The notes under the pieces were generated by a model. It made no database searches. It had not been told where the DNA came from and saw only the letters and a program-made list of their open reading frames with translations. Shown one piece after another: positions 28,845 to 28,849 of a stretch of 28,849 nucleotides of DNA. Source of the stretch: an uncultured Lachnospiraceae bacterium (lineage in GTDB: Bacteria; Bacillota; Clostridia; Lachnospirales; Lachnospiraceae); the NCBI GenBank assembly GCA_934418125.1, contig CAKRWT010000027.1, positions 1 to 28,849 of the forward strand, written 5' to 3'. How positions within the stretch are numbered: the first letter of the stretch is position 1; the number at the start of each line of letters is the position of its first letter. The position numbers were made by a program, and so were the translations under genes.

Positions 28845-28849
28845 CTTAT

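Overview
The window looks like a chromosome segment of a low-to-mid GC gut Firmicute, most likely Lachnospiraceae or a related Clostridia. This is inferred from the gene families (811-residue cellobiose phosphorylase, HAAS/DUF1700, RdgB plus YfcE-type phosphoesterase, TatD-associated radical SAM), from AGGAGG-type ribosome binding sites, and from TTGACA/TATAAT promoters. No database search was possible. All product names rest on motifs and remembered family sequences.

Layout. (1) 1-281: a tRNA cluster Asp-Val-Leu with a terminator. (2) 350-2880: GNAT acetyltransferase and an unknown 141-residue protein (both minus strand, separated by a 26-bp tandem repeat), then a membrane-bound XRE regulator. 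(3) 3005-3174: a lone tRNA-Arg(ACG) with a perfect-consensus promoter and its own terminator. (4) About 3174-11740: a decayed, composite mobile island beside tRNA-Arg. It holds a 5'-truncated tyrosine integrase, the C-terminal half of a large serine recombinase fused to a foreign-looking N-terminus, a palindrome-rich segment, a TetR regulator with two ABC exporter half-transporters (YbtP/YbtQ- or IrtAB-like), a Cys-rich KTR protein, Tn916-type orf7/orf8 regulators, and remnants including a possible decayed type I toxin-antitoxin locus. No intact relaxase, excisionase or integrase is seen, so the island is probably immobile. (5) 11795-14458: EamA transporter, pyridoxal/pyridoxamine kinase and TatD-associated radical SAM protein. 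(6) 14469-23845: a cellobiose/cellodextrin locus. Cellobiose phosphorylase is divergent from lacI, an ABC sugar-binding lipoprotein, two permeases and a chemoreceptor; identical 13-bp LacI-type operator candidates lie near both divergent genes. (7) 23912-25296: an unknown 130-residue protein, a HAAS/DUF1700 protein, and a 51-residue Asn/Gln/Ser-rich mini-protein behind repeated TAGTACCAAAGTAC elements. (8) 25324-28671: an RlmL-like rRNA methyltransferase that appears to have a leaderless mRNA, a membrane-anchored Amidase_3-like protein that has lost every zinc/catalytic residue, RdgB/HAM1, and a YfcE-type phosphoesterase. (9) tRNA-Pro(TGG) with its own promoter.

How it works together. The sugar locus is a self-contained uptake and phosphorolysis unit: the lipoprotein captures cello-oligosaccharide, the two permeases import it using an ATPase encoded elsewhere, and cellobiose phosphorylase splits it to glucose-1-phosphate and glucose, with LacI as the probable switch. 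The cotranscribed chemoreceptor may steer the cell to the same sugar. The TetR-ABC pair is the likely cargo of the decayed island. The best candidates for something undescribed are the dead amidase, the Asn/Gln-rich mini-protein with its repeated operators, the leaderless methyltransferase, the chemoreceptor inside a sugar operon, and the small structured RNA region at 11366-11559.
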